A stretch of 64,000 bases of DNA from Pyrocephalus nanus (lineage: Eukaryota > Chordata > Aves > Passeriformes > Tyrannidae), in the NCBI GenBank assembly GCA_038380795.1, contig CM076274.1, positions 16,462,027 to 16,526,026 of the forward strand. The letters run 5' to 3'. The translations under genes were made by a program, and so were the position numbers. The notes under the pieces were generated by a model that had not been told where the DNA came from, did not search any database, and was given only the letters and a program-made list of their open reading frames with translations. Below are positions 25,640-38,660 of the stretch, in pieces. Positions within the stretch are counted from its first letter, which is position 1, and each line of letters begins with the position of its first letter.

Positions 25640-26170
25640 GTCTTAGACCGTCAGTCTTTTTATCTGTCATTGAACGAGGTTATAAATAGGCACTAAATAA
25701 GCACATTAATATTAAAGAAAACATAATCCTGTCTTTAGCTGGCTAAGTTGTAACTGGATTTAAATTTGATTGCATTTTCAGGCACCTTTTATTCTGCTGG
25801 TTCTGATAAGCATCAGAATCAGAAATGACAAAATACCTGAGTAAAACATAACTGAATATTTCTAAAACAAAAGGGAAGAGATGAAACTCCTATTCCTTAG
25901 CATCATGCCTCACTGTGTTGATAATAAATCTACAACTAGGTCCTGGAAATTCAGATAAATATGACTGTCTGAATTTAATGATTACTAACTTAAACCACAG
26001 AGCCTCAGCCAAGTGATTAATCTGAGATTATCATACATTGTATTCTCAAGGTTTTTCAAATTATTTGCTCCTGATTCCATTTGATGCAAAATCTATCATC
26101 ATCCTGCTTATGAATCACTCACAAACTGTTCCAAAGATCAGCAAATGCATTTCCTATCAATAAGTGTTTG
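25640..26170. promoter_or_regulatory. Candidate conserved non-coding region
   Basis: A long repeat-free stretch with CpG-bearing segments (agaccgtcag, gaacgaggtt). It also has several AT-rich motif clusters (gcacattaatatt; gtgattaatctgagattatc; tttgatgcaaaatctatcatc) and no reading frame of note. It resembles vertebrate CNE sequence. The evidence is weak without comparison to other genomes. Confidence 0.22.
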
Positions 26171-29100
26171 CCAGATAGTCTGGGTATATAATTTTCCTTC
26201 TCTTTCCTTTTTTTTAATCACTCAGTATAGGAGTAGTAATTTTTCATGATTTCTGACATATTTGGTTGGATAAATCACACAGAGTTATTTCTTCTCCGTG
26301 ACAGTGTGACTGAGGCTTGGGGAAAAAAGGAAAAAAAGAAATATATGAGAATTGCAAATTAGGAAAAAGCTGCTTGGATCACAGAATGTGCCATTCTGGA
26401 ATAAACTATCCTGTACATAGTCCAATACTTTGCATCTGACAGGTTTCAGTACTGGGTCCTTCAAAAGAAGGCAGAAGAAATTTGTAACAGCAAAGGGAAA
26501 CTAATCAAGACAACTCACACAGTTCTTTGCCTGAACTCTTGACAGGAAATAGTTGGTTAACATCTGCAAGTAGAAGTGAAAATGCTTTCAAACTGCTGTC
26601 ATCATTATTAATTCTATCTATGACTATCCCTGATACTTTTATATGTGTCAATTTGTTGCCATTTGATTTTTTTGTTCCAAAATAGAAAGTGACAAATATA
26701 GCTTTGATGGCAAAAATGCTTAGTCAAATACTCATTTACAAAACTTTCAGGATCAATACAGTCAGCAACATAGAAAAGCTGTCAAAATGTGTATCTAAAA
26801 GTACTAAGAAAACACTTCATATTTCTAATCATGAAATAGAAATTTTGAACTCGGTTTTCTCTTCCTTTTTCAGGAGACACAAAAATGTTTTACATTTCCT
26901 ATGATCAGGTTTAAGTTTCTAGAGTTTATACTGGATTCTTTTGGGGGAACAATTACCATAAGACAAGGTTTGATTATGGGCCACTTAACCTTCAGCCTGT
27001 TGTGTTTTACCATGAAAATCATGGAGCACTCTTGGGCTCAGATTCCCAATAATCTGAGTAAAAGTATTTTCACTGAGATGTACTCTGATTCTTATTCCCT
27101 GCTAATTTTAGTTCAGAAAAAAATTAGGCATTTTGTCAAAACACAGTTATTTAGGCCACAGTTTGGGACAAGGCAGAGATGGGCTGATTTTAGAGTCCAC
27201 CTGAAAACAACTGCTTAAGGCTGGGAGCAATCACTCTTCTATTAGACACTTGACTCAGACACCCTAGAAAATCTGCTTGCACCTTTTTTTGTGCTTGTGA
27301 GCCAAATTTCATGACTTTCTAAGCACTCTCAGCTTCCTGTGCAGACAATAGGAGTTAAGAACACTCATTCAGCTCTACCCAGGAGCTGCTCAGTTCCTCT
27401 GAGACTAAAGTTTTGAGGAAGAAAATTCTGTTTTAGTAATAATCTGGCAACAGTTGATTGAAAAGTAGAAACACTGGGAGATAGGTGTTTCTGTATTTCC
27501 ATTAGTGTCACTGATCAAAGATTTATAAAAGTCAGCATTAAGGTCTCTTGAAATCTCACTCCCAGGAGCACAGTTCAGAACAATTCCACTCCATCTTATT
27601 AGGAGGTTTTACAATAAGACCCTTATTAGATTGCAATTGATTCTCAGTAATCTATTCATTTTTAGTCAAATTAAAACAACCTTTATTGTAGTGCCACAGT
27701 TCATGCTGATACAATTAATGTGGTGTGTGAGCATTTCTATTATGAAAATCCTTTCTTCCCTGCCTTGGTTTAGAGCTCAAGCATAAAGAACTCACACGGC
27801 CCTGAAACTTGTCATAGAAAGTCTCAGCCCAGGCAAGAATGTTACTCTTTGAAATATATAATAGTAGAAAAAGAATTTCACTGCTTTTCCCTTGCAGTGA
27901 TGCAATGAGGTGAGAGAAACTGGAAATGTGCCATGGAGCTGAGCACTTAACCCATCAAATTAGCATTCTTTAATTGCAGATGACTAAATAATAAATGTGA
28001 GCACTAGGAAAACAGGTCTTGTCTTCACTATCTTCATTGTATATGGTACAAGTTAGCAAAACATGGATCCATATAGTTCCAATTCCCTTAGTTTATCCTT
28101 AATTTTGAGGAGAACAGAAATTCTAATTTTCTGAACAGAGAAAACAGTCACAGGGAAAAGCAGGAACTACAGACATACCCTAATGTTGCACAGACTGTGT
28201 GCTCTCACCACACAGCCAGGAAGAGTCTGCTCCACAGGGAGCATCAATGGATAAAGCAAAAAAAGAAGCTGTGTGTGATATAAAGTCAGGTTAACACAAA
28301 TAAGCTGGGAAACAGTCATGAAACTGCAGATGTCCAGATAAAGGATAGACTGAAGCATATATTTTATTCTCTGCATCTGGTATTTATCCTGGATTCATGC
28401 TTTGGGCTATATTTTCAACTCAGTGTTAATGGAAGGAGCACAAAACTCAGTGCTTGGCAGAGGGAATGCACTACTATATCTTCTTTGTGGGCTTAGTGAT
28501 GCATGCACTAATCTGAGTAGCATTGATTTACAAATGCAAGAGATACAGTGAGACCAAATTCCAGGCTAAGGTAAACTTTTCTCCATTTACTTCCCAGTTT
28601 TAAAGCAAGATCCCCTCTTTCCTCGAGAAGCCCATTCACAGTTCCCTGAGTGCTGAAAGCTGTGGTGAGCCAGTGTTGCTGCTAAAAGCCCTCCAAATAC
28701 CAACAAAACCATCCCTTCACTTCAGCCAGTTCCTCCTCCCTACAACTTTAAACACCAATTCTTACCCCTATTCTACATCCCATTTATCTTAGATAGAAAC
28801 TCCAGATAGAATTGCACAAAAAATGCTTGTTTCAGGGAAATAGATGTAATTTTATAACAAGAAAGGGAACTAACATCACATTAAGATGTCGGGATTGTCT
28901 CAGGAATCTCCTGGAGTTTAGAGATCCTGGCTATTCTGCTGTCCTTCATTCTTACTGCAAAATCATTTCCTGAGTACAAAAGCCAAAAGTGTCATTTAAA
29001 CAGAGCAAACTAATTTAAGCATTAAACATTAGAGTAGTTTGAGGAACAAACTTCAATGTCATGGAGTAAGTACAAAGGAACAGCAATTGATTTAATGTGG

Positions 29101-29589
29101 GAATAGTCTCCATGTTCAAAAGGAAAGCAGGCAACTTGGGTGTGTTCCCCAGTCAAACAGTAGCAGAAAAATAATATTGCAACAAGTTATAGTTTTTTTT
29201 CTAATTTCCTTTTTTTTATTCCCAGTGGATTAATCTTTCACACATTTTCCAAACTGTCAGACATCACCTGCTGCAAGTATGATTTTTTCTAATAGAAATG
29301 TTCTCACTTGGAAACAGTTTAGGGTCCAATCCAGAAATAATTAATGGTGATGGAAAGTTTGCTATCCATTCTAAAAGAGCTGAATTGTTCTCTTAGGAAT
29401 TAGATCTTACACACATCTGCATCGGGTGTGTTGGCATTTATTCAAACCTGTCTCTTGATTATAAAAAAACCCCAAATAAAATTGCAGTCAAGTAGAGATC
29501 ACAGCCCTTTTCAAGTTTTGGATCAGTTCCACATTTCCTGGAATTTAGCAGCTAGCAAGAGTACCCACACTTGAGCTCCAGTGAGATGC

Positions 29590-29800
29590 AGTGAATGAAA
29601 TTATTGCAAATGTTTACATAATTTCAACCGCATCGATTTATAGAAATATGCAAAACTGTACACGCTGTTCAGCCTTGAAAGGAAAGAAACTAGGCAATCT
29701 GGAGCCATTAGTGTTGTCATATGACCTTGAAACAATTTAACTTTATGGCTCTCTCATACTTGTTTTTCAGTCATAACAGCTCAGATAAAGTATTTGAAGC
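29590..29800. promoter_or_regulatory. Candidate conserved non-coding element
   Basis: Contains a forkhead-type TGTTTAC (29611-29617), an ATCGAT (29632-29637), two 'tgcaaa' motifs (ttgcaaatg, tatgcaaaac) and isolated CpGs (aaccgcatcg, tacacgctg) in a CpG-poor neighbourhood. There are no repeats and no coding frame. Regulatory function is a hypothesis. Confidence 0.28.
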
Positions 29801-30231
29801 TGATGTTCTGGTTTTATCCATCATCTCATTTCTCATCAATGGGGAACTACTATCAGTAAAGCTTTCATCAGCTTCTATTCAGATTTAAGTAGTTACTAGA
29901 GAAAGAACACTACTCTTTTTCCATGTTTTAAAGTAAAATCTAGTGGTTTTTTCCAATATACAGTTAACCAATTGAGAGCTTCTAGTCAATGTTTTATGGA
30001 CATAATCCTGGTTGCTCCTGAACATGCCCCTTGTAGCTGCAGAACCTGAATTGTCTGTAGAAACCGAGAGTTAGAAACGTTAGATTTCCAATTACTTGTA
30101 GAAATTAGTACTAAGCATGCAGTGTGGACTCTTGGGAGCATCTCATTTCCACTGATCTTTGTTTAACCTTGTATGTGATGATTCTGAACCACCATATGTA
30201 TCCAAGGGCAGGCTTTCACTCCCCACCCTCT

Positions 30232-30241
30232 CCCCCCCCCC
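30232..30241. repeat. Poly(C) run, C10
   Basis: Ten consecutive C residues follow a C/T-rich lead-in (ccccaccctct). This is a simple homopolymer on the plus strand. Confidence 0.9.
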
Positions 30242-30639
30242 TCATTCAGATTCAGATGGAGGCACAGATTAGCAGATAAATGACTGATGAGAACACATGT
30301 TGCCATATGCTAAACGAGGATAGAGCTGTCCCCAATTCCAGCACCAGTGTTACACTCTGACACCAGCGTTGTCATTCTGCTACGTGGCAGCAGATGTTCA
30401 GAGCCTTAGAGGTTGGCATCCCAGTGAGGGAGAAAGCAATGACAGAGAAGCTGACTAAACTCTTAACTGCTAATTCCTAAATTTACACACATACAGGGAT
30501 CCTGAACTTAGTCATAGAACACGCAGGGCAAACACAGCTCCAAAAAAGCCTCTTGACACCCACACCAACAGTATTTTGTTGTTAGTTTTGCAGACAGAAA
30601 ATAGGCTTCTGATTCCAATTCAGAAAAGTTGTAAAACTT

Positions 30640-30746
30640 TAAAAAAAACCACCCAAAATAAACTAACCTAAACTTATCAGTAAGTGTTGAGGTTTTCTAT
30701 TAAAAAAAACCCAAACACCAAAAACCAAACCAAAATAAACCCCCAT
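30640..30746. repeat. A/C-rich low-complexity sequence
   Basis: Interrupted A-runs with CCA/CCC spacers (aaaaaaaaccaccc; aaaaaaaacccaaacacc; aaaccaaaccaaaataaacc) give a strongly A/C-biased strand. No element is recognised. Confidence 0.75.
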
Positions 30747-33095
30747 TTTTTAAACACACCTCCCCATGAATTCTCAGGTGCCTGGTACTAATTTATGGCA
30801 GTCCTTTGGAATACAACGAGCCTGAAACAAGTCATGCAGCTGGAAACAACTCAGAGAAAATTTAAGAAAAAATGGGCAAAAAAGTTTCTTTTTGATGTAA
30901 AAGGCAGATGTATCCTCCTACTTTATTCTCTTTTCATCATTTTGCTGTCTTCACACATAATAGCCAATCTACTGGTTTATGTTTAAATTGTTTAAGATAA
31001 CTTAATTAAGAATAAACATAACGTCTCAAGCTAAAACACAAAGACCACATCCAAGTGAGAATATCTCAGGATATGGGCAAATATTTTTCCTGTCAGCTTT
31101 AAGTATATGTTTACATAAACTACTGAACAGATATAATTTAAAGTATGGGCTTTAATAGTTTCCAAGTCTGAGCATCTAACCTGTTCTCCAGAAGAAGAAT
31201 GTGTATCTCTTCCTCTGCTCAAGGAGAACAACTGCTCTTAACATCTGAAAATCAATCACAGAATATGCCAGGCTGTAGATGGATGTCTCAGTCTGAACAG
31301 ACAAGTACACAATTTTTGGCATTTTTACTTAACTTCCTTCTGTTGTGATCTCTATTATTTTATTTCTTTGTCAAAGGAGCTCATATTGTTCAAACAAGTC
31401 AAATATGCCTATAGCAGTACCCTGGGTCTATTGAGCTGAGTCTTATTTCTCATCTCTAAACAGAAAACCTGTTCACAGGAGTGCTTTAGAATTAATTGCT
31501 AGTTGCTTGTGGCATGCTCTCCCTGGATGTTGTACAAAATGCCAACATTTAATATTTCATTAGACACTGATCCTTTTGTTCACATTTGGAATGTAATGAA
31601 GACCTTGTGCAACATATTACTTTATTCCAACCTCATCAAATACCCTTATAAGCTTTTCTTCTTGTGCTTCCCCCTTTTATGTTGTTCACTTATATTTACT
31701 ATAAATAAAAAAAAGAAGATAAAGGTTTGTGCAACATGCAGCAGTCAAAGCTGGATTGTAAGAATAATGCTTTAGGTAGGTTTTTTGCTCTTGGAGAGGA
31801 TCTAAATCCACTGGGGCCCAAGCAGAAAAGTTTTTTTCTTCAGCCTCTTATTTTTGTTTCTGGTAAACAAAATTTTTAAAAAGCTCAGGTATCCCATGTA
31901 TAACACCAAAAGCATGAAAGCAAAATTAAACTAGGAAATACTAAAAGTAGCCTTTAACAAATATAGGAAAGTGAAAGTCTCCTGAGCTGAAGATACGAGG
32001 TCTATATGAGGACCTAAATCCAGGAGCAGGTGTCCGTCCACCAGCTGTTTGTGCATTTTAATTCACTTTGAAGGCTAAAAGAAATGACAGAAGAATTCAC
32101 CTCTCTTGTGCAACCTGTGTGCTCAGTAATTCATCCTTTCTTCCCAGAAATTACTTTCACCTGCTCAGGGAGTCCCAGCAAGCATTTGTCAGTGGCATGG
32201 CAATGCTGGACACTACATGACAATGGGAAACAATTCATGCCATGGTTTATTTGGGATCCTCTGAGACATCTTTTTTAAAAACTAAGCTGGTAAGAATGGA
32301 GACACAAACACAACCATTCACACTCAGTTCCTTTGCTAACGTTTCTAAAAGCACTCTAAACCATACACACCACCTCAAACCCAACACAGCGTGGAAAGAT
32401 CCTTCTGCCAGAATCTGACTGATCTGCCTGGCTTAGAAACCTCCCCACCATTCAACCTCAAAAGGCTTCAGCAGCCTTCTCTTTAAAAGAGATGCTTCTG
32501 TGTATTTATTAACTACTGTTATCATTAATAACTTCTTATACAGAAAACTGGATTGTGAATATTACACAGGACTTGCACACCAATGCTCTGCTGTGACACA
32601 TCAGTGACACTCTCCTGTCTCATACCAGTCTGGTTGTTGCTTTAGTGGTTAAATATATTGTGCTTTCACAGAAATAGCAGAACACAAATCTAAACTCCTG
32701 TTGCTTTATCCACAGTAGGAATTTTACCACAGGAGCTCAGGCTATTTTGGGAACACCAGAACACGCAAGGTCTGTAATATCCTCCTCAAAGATGACAATC
32801 TTTGTGCTACAAAGAATGAAATTTCCTCTATTAATTACACTTTTCTGCAGCTCTGCATCCTCAGATCCAGTCCTGCAGCCTCAAAGGTATTTCATTATCT
32901 CTCTTCAGCCAAGAAAGGTTCAGTATCCATTACCCAGCTTCCCGCTGACAAAAGATCTTCCACTAATTACTAAGAGCCTTTCCGTGAGTAAAGGTTACTG
33001 CAAAGTTTAAGTTGTTGCTACTCACGGTCACGGTGACTCTTCATTTCTGTGACGGTTCTCTTACCACTCCACACACCTTCCTAACACACTGCAAC

Positions 33096-33189
33096 GATGC
33101 TCTGCAAAAGTGCAGCTGGTGGTGGTTACACATCCCTAAAAAACTTCACTGATGCTTTGCAAAAGCACAGCTGGTGGTGGTTACACATC
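33096..33189. repeat. 55-bp tandem duplication, nearly two copies
   Basis: The segment from 'gatgctctgcaaaagtgcag' (33096) recurs exactly 55 bp later as 'gatgctttgcaaaagcacag' (33151). In both copies it continues through 'ctggtggtggttacacatc', ending at 33134 and 33189. The 39-bp shared core differs at three positions, so the duplication is fairly recent or has been homogenised. Confidence 0.92.
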
Positions 33190-36100
33190 TAAGAGTTAAG
33201 GGCTCACTTCCCTTCAGTGTCAGTGTGGTTGCAGGGAGTGTAATTCTGAGTTTCAAATCATGCAGTTATCTGCAGGTTCACTGTGGTTATTTCCAAACCA
33301 CAAGCTTTGAAATAATAAGTTATAGTTGCTTCACTCTAACTAATGGAAAGATGCACTCTGACACTTGATTTGCTCTCTGGAGAGAGATCTCAAGCTACAG
33401 CCAGATGGCTCTGAGGCTCCTGCTAAGGCTGAACCATGCTGGTCAATTTATAAGAATTGGAGACCATATTATTACACATTTCACAGTCTCTGGTGTTGGA
33501 ATTTTATATGAAAAATGTAACTGAATCAGCCAGTGACAGCATCTTTTTATATTTTATTGCATTGTGGTTCTAATAGCGTTAGAAGATATTGCACTCAATT
33601 ACTCAAAAGAGAAAATTCCAGTATGAACACTTTCACACACAAACAGAAAGTGCTTGAAGTAACTAAGGGGTATTAATGTGTAGGAAGTCTGAGTTCAATA
33701 CACTTTGTAAGCTGCTGTGAAAGAAGAGTTCTTTTATTTCCCCCTGCTTCTAATGATCAACATGATTATTTTACTGAGAATAGGGGAGAAAATGGAAACC
33801 AAGCAAACAACTGCAGTTCCAGAAATTCTACTTCATAAATTATGCTGATAAGGAAAATGTACTTTGGTGATTTTACAATGCTTGCGTTTCAAATTGAATT
33901 GAAATAAGTAAAAATGCTTTATGTGCATTGCAGAGCACTTTCAGAAGGCTTTTTCCTGCCTTTCATGATGTATTTATCTTTTAATGAACTAGGTGTTTGT
34001 GTTTTTCACTAATGTGATGCATTTTATCTAAAAGATCTTACACTGCACAGCAATAGGAAATTCATAATTGAGCATCATGGTTCTTTTAGTCATTTTTCCT
34101 CACAGTGAGATCTGAAAAAGAAAATTACTTTAAAAGTTTTTAGATTTTATCTTCTTTAAAATTTTCCTTCTCTGGAGCACCTCCCAAGTTTATTATAAAT
34201 CACAAAATGCACACACAAAAGATTCTGCCGGAACTCAGCAAGCCTTGGATCCTTTTCACTGGAGAGCTCAATGAGAAAAGCTGACCAGAAAAGATGTCAT
34301 TGTGAATTCACTCCCATCTGCCTTTTGCATTTAAATGTAGAAAATTCCTGTCTCCCTTATTTTTGAAAAATTACCATAAAAATCCTACTTCTTAATTTAA
34401 AACTGAGTTGTTTGCTACTTTCCGTGAAAAAGTTACTGCGTATACTGGGAACATGTGTTGTGCTGTTAATGCCTTTAAGGTCATCATCTTACCTTCTGAT
34501 AATAAAACATTGATCAATTTTTAAGGACAGAGATACATTATTTGAAGTGGCTCTCAAAATGTGTGACTAAACAAAGCAAAATTTTTAGAGTGTTATTTTA
34601 TTAACCATTCAGGTGTTAATGCTGCACCCTGGTGCTTTCACACACCCAAGCCTGTGGTTGTTATTTAACCAACAAATTACTCATTTTGGCTTGTACACAC
34701 AAAATATTCCATCTTCTTAAATGTGTGCACTTCACCTTCATTTATTTGCCTGGTTTCTCCATAGATGAGTAAGCTGCAGGACACCACTTATTTAAAAAAT
34801 TCCTTTGCTCCTCTATCAGCAGAACTTCTCTGCCTTGTGAGACACTGCCACACATCTGCATTATATGCCAAAAGTGGCCTCCTTGTCACACAGTGGCTCT
34901 TTTGCAGAAAACTGCTTGAGATAATTCAGTGCTCCTACACCAGTTTCAGAATTTCCTAGTGGGAACTTAGAAATAGGAAAACATGAACAGTATCACAAAA
35001 TTCCTTACAGAAATATTCTCTGCCTCTTAAAAATTTCAAGTGTTAGGCTCTCTGTAGTTTTAAAAATTTACAGCACTGTGGTTTACAACACAGTATATTT
35101 TTAACATCAAAGGAAAAGCTCTCAAATCCAAAAAAATATGAGTTGCTGATGAATAAACTTAAATGACTATATTTTAAACTTTAAATTACATTAATAAACT
35201 AGAAAATAAATGCCTGCATATGAGATATTCCAGTGACAACCCCCAGTGTAATACTGACAGGAATTTAGGAAAATAGAGATTCAACTTTCACATTTCATAA
35301 TGTTTTGTTAAGATTTTAAAAAATTGTTTCTTGTCAAGGTCACAATTTGAAATTTCTTCCCTGGATCTTCAAGACTTCTAAGACTTCCCTTGTTCCAGAA
35401 GGAAAACTTTAATTGGAACATGGATAGTCCACATTACTCGGTATTTCTACCAACACTGGCCCTCACCAACTTTGCATATTCTGAGAGTTTCTGAGTCTTT
35501 TCTTAAAGTCTGACTCAAAGACCTCTGAAAGTCCACCTCAGAGAAGGATATTTATTGATTCAGCCAAAGGGTATTTGATGCTAAGAAATTAAACATACTT
35601 TTTGTGTACATTTCTCAAACATAATATCTTTTCAGTGTCTGCAAGAGAAAATACCACTTAAATGTAAACTTATAACAAGGAACTGAAGTTATAATAAGAA
35701 ATAATAAGAGTTAATACTGTGCTGAATAAAGACTCATGAGACACACATCTCACTTCTACTACAGTTTACCATCACTATTAATTTTATTTAAGGCTCAACT
35801 TGATGAATTCAATTCCCATTCTAATTTTTTTTCCTATGTTAAAGAAAAATCTGCAGAATACCCTCATTCACTGTGATCCAGAAATGATCTTCCCTTCAAA
35901 TATATTGAATTTGCTCAATTTTCCAGTCACCTAAAATTACAGAGTAGCTACAACAGAGATGATGGTGAAAAACAGCTGCTAAAAGCCACTGGTGTTGTGA
36001 CTGCTGCCCACACAGAGCCTTGAAGCCAAATGGACGAGGCATCAACACCGATGCCAAGTGTTAGACAGAGATGGAGATCTGACTCATGGATACACTCCCA

Positions 36101-37671
36101 AGGGAAGAAAAAAAACTAAATTGGACATCCCAGCCCTTGCTGCTGCAGCAACACCCAGCTGGATCCCTCAGGAAGTGTCAGTGGGGTAGATCATTGCCTG
36201 AGATTCTGTGGGTGGGAAAGAAGCTCAGGCTTCTTTCTTGGGACAGGAAAGAAGTGGGGGAGTATCAGCTTACAGGCATCTTGAGACTTCCTTCCAAGGG
36301 TCAGAGAGGCCTCACACAGGTGCTCTGCAGAAGGCAGGGACAGCTGCTTTCGCTGCAGTTTTGTGGATTTATAGTCAGGTTGGTGAGAAATCAGCTGAGA
36401 TGAGTGGGACCTCTGGCATTACTAACCTGTCATTAATTCACAGAACTCTTTTCAACCCAGAGGAAGAGTGAGTGACAGAGAGATGTGCACCAAGATATGA
36501 AAGTATTTACAGTAGTACAGAGGTATTTACATCAGAGACAACTCTGTGACAAATGATTATTCAGATTTACCCAAATGGACACAGATAATATCTCTGTACC
36601 ATTTCTCTCCAGCATACAAGGAACATTTATTTACTCATTCTAATTAAACCTGTTTTCAAAACTCATTCAGGTCTAGAGAGAGCAATGCAAACAGACATAA
36701 GAGATTTTCTAAGGAAAGACTTTTACTCTAAAACACAGCCTTAGCATGGGAAGTGGTCAAGCAGCATAAGGAAATTGAGATACTCAACAATTAAGTAAGT
36801 CCTAGCTCCAGCTAGGTTACACCAGCTGGTTTTAACTGTCTGAAGAAAGAAACACACAAGTTGCTTTATTTTGGAGCAGTATCTTTACTGAGTTATATTG
36901 AAACAGATGTCCATGGCTCCAGTGAGACTAATAGCAGAATACAGCTCATTTTGTTTAACCCCTTACATATGCATGCAAATGACTTTGGCTTGATGTAGAA
37001 ACAAATAAGTTGGTTTTAACGAGATCTAGATTACTAACTGCAATTTACATTGTTCTTTTTCGTAGACTGAGCACAGCAGAGTAAATTTTAATTGTGATGC
37101 TTAGGGATTTTCATTAGCAGTGAAACCCCTTGTGAGCTGAAATGAGAGTGTTCCCTGGAGAATGCAGAAACAAGCAGAGAGAATATGTAATGAACTGAGC
37201 TCAACAAATGAAGGTCAGAGCCAACATTCATGCAGAAAAGAGGTCACCTTAGGAAGCTGCATTATTAAATACGACCTGGAATATACACACCTTGACAAGC
37301 AGCAGGAGGAAATCGCTACTTATTCCAGACATAATCAGACGATAAAACGTAGGTGAATTTGCAGTGGATTTGCTAGTCAAGATACATCTTAAGGAACAGG
37401 AATTTACTGATTTGCAAAACAGAATATGACTTTATTGGCCATATTCTTGGCTCATATGGCTGCCAAGTACCAGTTCATATTGGTTCAAACTGACAAAAAG
37501 AATTTTTGAGAAATACAGCTATGTAAATGATTTTGTCTCAGCAACCAAATGGAACTCAGCAGAGCTACTGCTGCAGAATTTACAGAAGGGAGAATTTTAG
37601 CTTATGTAGCAATAGAGCAAGAAACAGAGAGAGGTGTAAAATTTAAGTGAAATTCTTTTGGGGAATGAACT

Positions 37672-37692
37672 AAAAAAAAAAAAAAAAAAAAA
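37672..37692. repeat. Poly(A) tract, A21
   Basis: Twenty-one A residues about 100 bp upstream of the large CR1 copy. No processed-gene sequence is recognised upstream, so it is listed as a simple tract. Confidence 0.93.
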
Positions 37693-37789
37693 CAACTGGG
37701 AAAAACCTCTCCAGACAAATCATCATGTAGACAAAAGTGGACAGAAACAAACTAGATGATAAAGACCACATGAGCTACCCCTGGGAGAG

Positions 37790-38660
37790 ACAAAAAGACA
37801 GCCAGGCCCAAAGAGTGGTGGTGAATGGAGTCACATCCAGCTGGTGTGTCCTGACCCAGTTCTGTTTAATCTCTTTATCAGTGATCTGGATGGGGGGTTC
37901 AAGTGCACACTCAGTAAGTCTTGCAGTCAACACCAAGCAGATCTGCTGGAGGGCAGGAAGGCTGTGCAGAGGGATCTGGACAGGCTGGATCCATGGGCTG
38001 AGGCCAGTTGGATGAGGTTCTACCAGGCCAAGTGTCAGGTCCTGCCCCTGGGTCACAACAACCCCCTGCAGCTCCAGGCAGGGGCAGAGGGGCTGGAAAG
38101 TGCCCCTGGGGAAAGGAGCTGGGGGTGCTGGTGAACAGCCCTGAACATGAGCCAGTGTGTGCCCAGGGGGGCAAGGAGGCCAAGGGCACCTGGGCTGTGC
38201 CAGCAACAGAGTGGCAGCAGGACAGGGCAGTGACTGTCCCCTGTGCTGGGCACTGGGGAGGCTTCAACTTGAATCCTGGCTTCAGTTTTGGGCCCCTCAC
38301 AACAAGAAAGACATTGAGGGGTTGGAGCAAGTCCAGAGAAGGGCAACAGAGCTGGGGAAGGGTCTGGAACACAAGTCTGATGGAAGTGGCCTCACATTGC
38401 ACCAGAGTGGATATTAGGAAAATTTCTTCGTGGACTTTTACTCTATTACACATTCTTAGTATGGAAAGGGCTGTCAAGCATTGGACAGGCTGCCCAGGGA
38501 AGTGGCTGAGTCACCATCCCTGGAGATATTTAAAATACATGTAGATGTGGCCCTTAGGGACATGGCTTAGTGGTGGCTTGGCAGTGTCAAGTTTTCAGTT
38601 GGACTTGACAATCTTAAATATCTTTTCCAGCCTAAATTATTCTATGATTCAGAGATTCTA
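37790..38660 (+). mobile_element. CR1 LINE, internally deleted, with broken ORF2 C-terminal region
   Basis: The largest CR1 copy here. It enters in ORF2 ('gccaggcccaaagagtggtg', 37802-37821) and follows the family order. That order runs through the reverse-transcriptase C-terminal part, 'gggcccctcacaacaagaaa' (38290-38309), 'gtctggaacacaagtctgat' (38361-38380), 'ggatattaggaaaatttctt', 'gctgcccagggaagtgg' and the terminal 'aattattctatgattc' (38635-38650). After 38380 about 200 bp of the usual element is missing. The sequence resumes near 38382-38400, and about 40 bp at 38429-38461 (gtggacttttactc..) does not match the family. The copy is 5'-truncated and dead. Confidence 0.96.
37844..38417 (+). 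pseudogene. CR1 ORF2 reverse-transcriptase C-terminal remnant
   Basis: Translation gives recognisable CR1 ORF2 blocks in three successive frames. The first frame (37844-38134) has PVLFNLFISDLDGG, a TLSK block, then QRDLDRLDPWAE and MRFYQAKCQVLPLGHNN. The second (about 38110-38250) has ELGVLV. The third (about 38262-38385) has [20 protein letters not shown] and [14 protein letters not shown]. At least two frameshifts therefore separate the blocks. In intact CR1 enzymes the TLSK block runs into the catalytic F/YADD motif. Here (37917-37945) the two aspartate codons are lost through substitution plus a short deletion and frame disturbance. A functional reverse transcriptase is impossible. Confidence 0.92.

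Larger units (their letters stand above)
21437..29589. other. Unique non-coding sequence, no gene seen
   Basis: No supported gene in about 8 kb. It contains CNE-like blocks (22559-22720, 25640-26170), a homopolymer cluster (22982-23146) and short degenerate direct repeats at 23694-23751. The longest frame, 24448-24813 (+, 121 codons), overlaps a second 82-codon open frame, has no domain I recognise and sits in ordinary sequence. Confidence 0.55.
29801..37671. other. Unique non-coding sequence, no gene seen
   Basis: No supported gene. It holds a C10 run (30232-30241), an A/C-rich low-complexity stretch (30640-30746) and a 55-bp tandem duplication (33096-33189). A slightly GC-richer patch near 36080-36470 has two overlapping plus-strand frames (105 and 87 codons) open simultaneously, which points to composition rather than a gene. 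Confidence 0.55.

Noticed and set aside
37775..38544. Minus-strand frames of 143 and 188 codons and a 178-codon plus-strand frame
   Set aside because: All are shadows of the GC-richer CR1 sequence; the real coding ancestry is the plus-strand reverse-transcriptase remnant.
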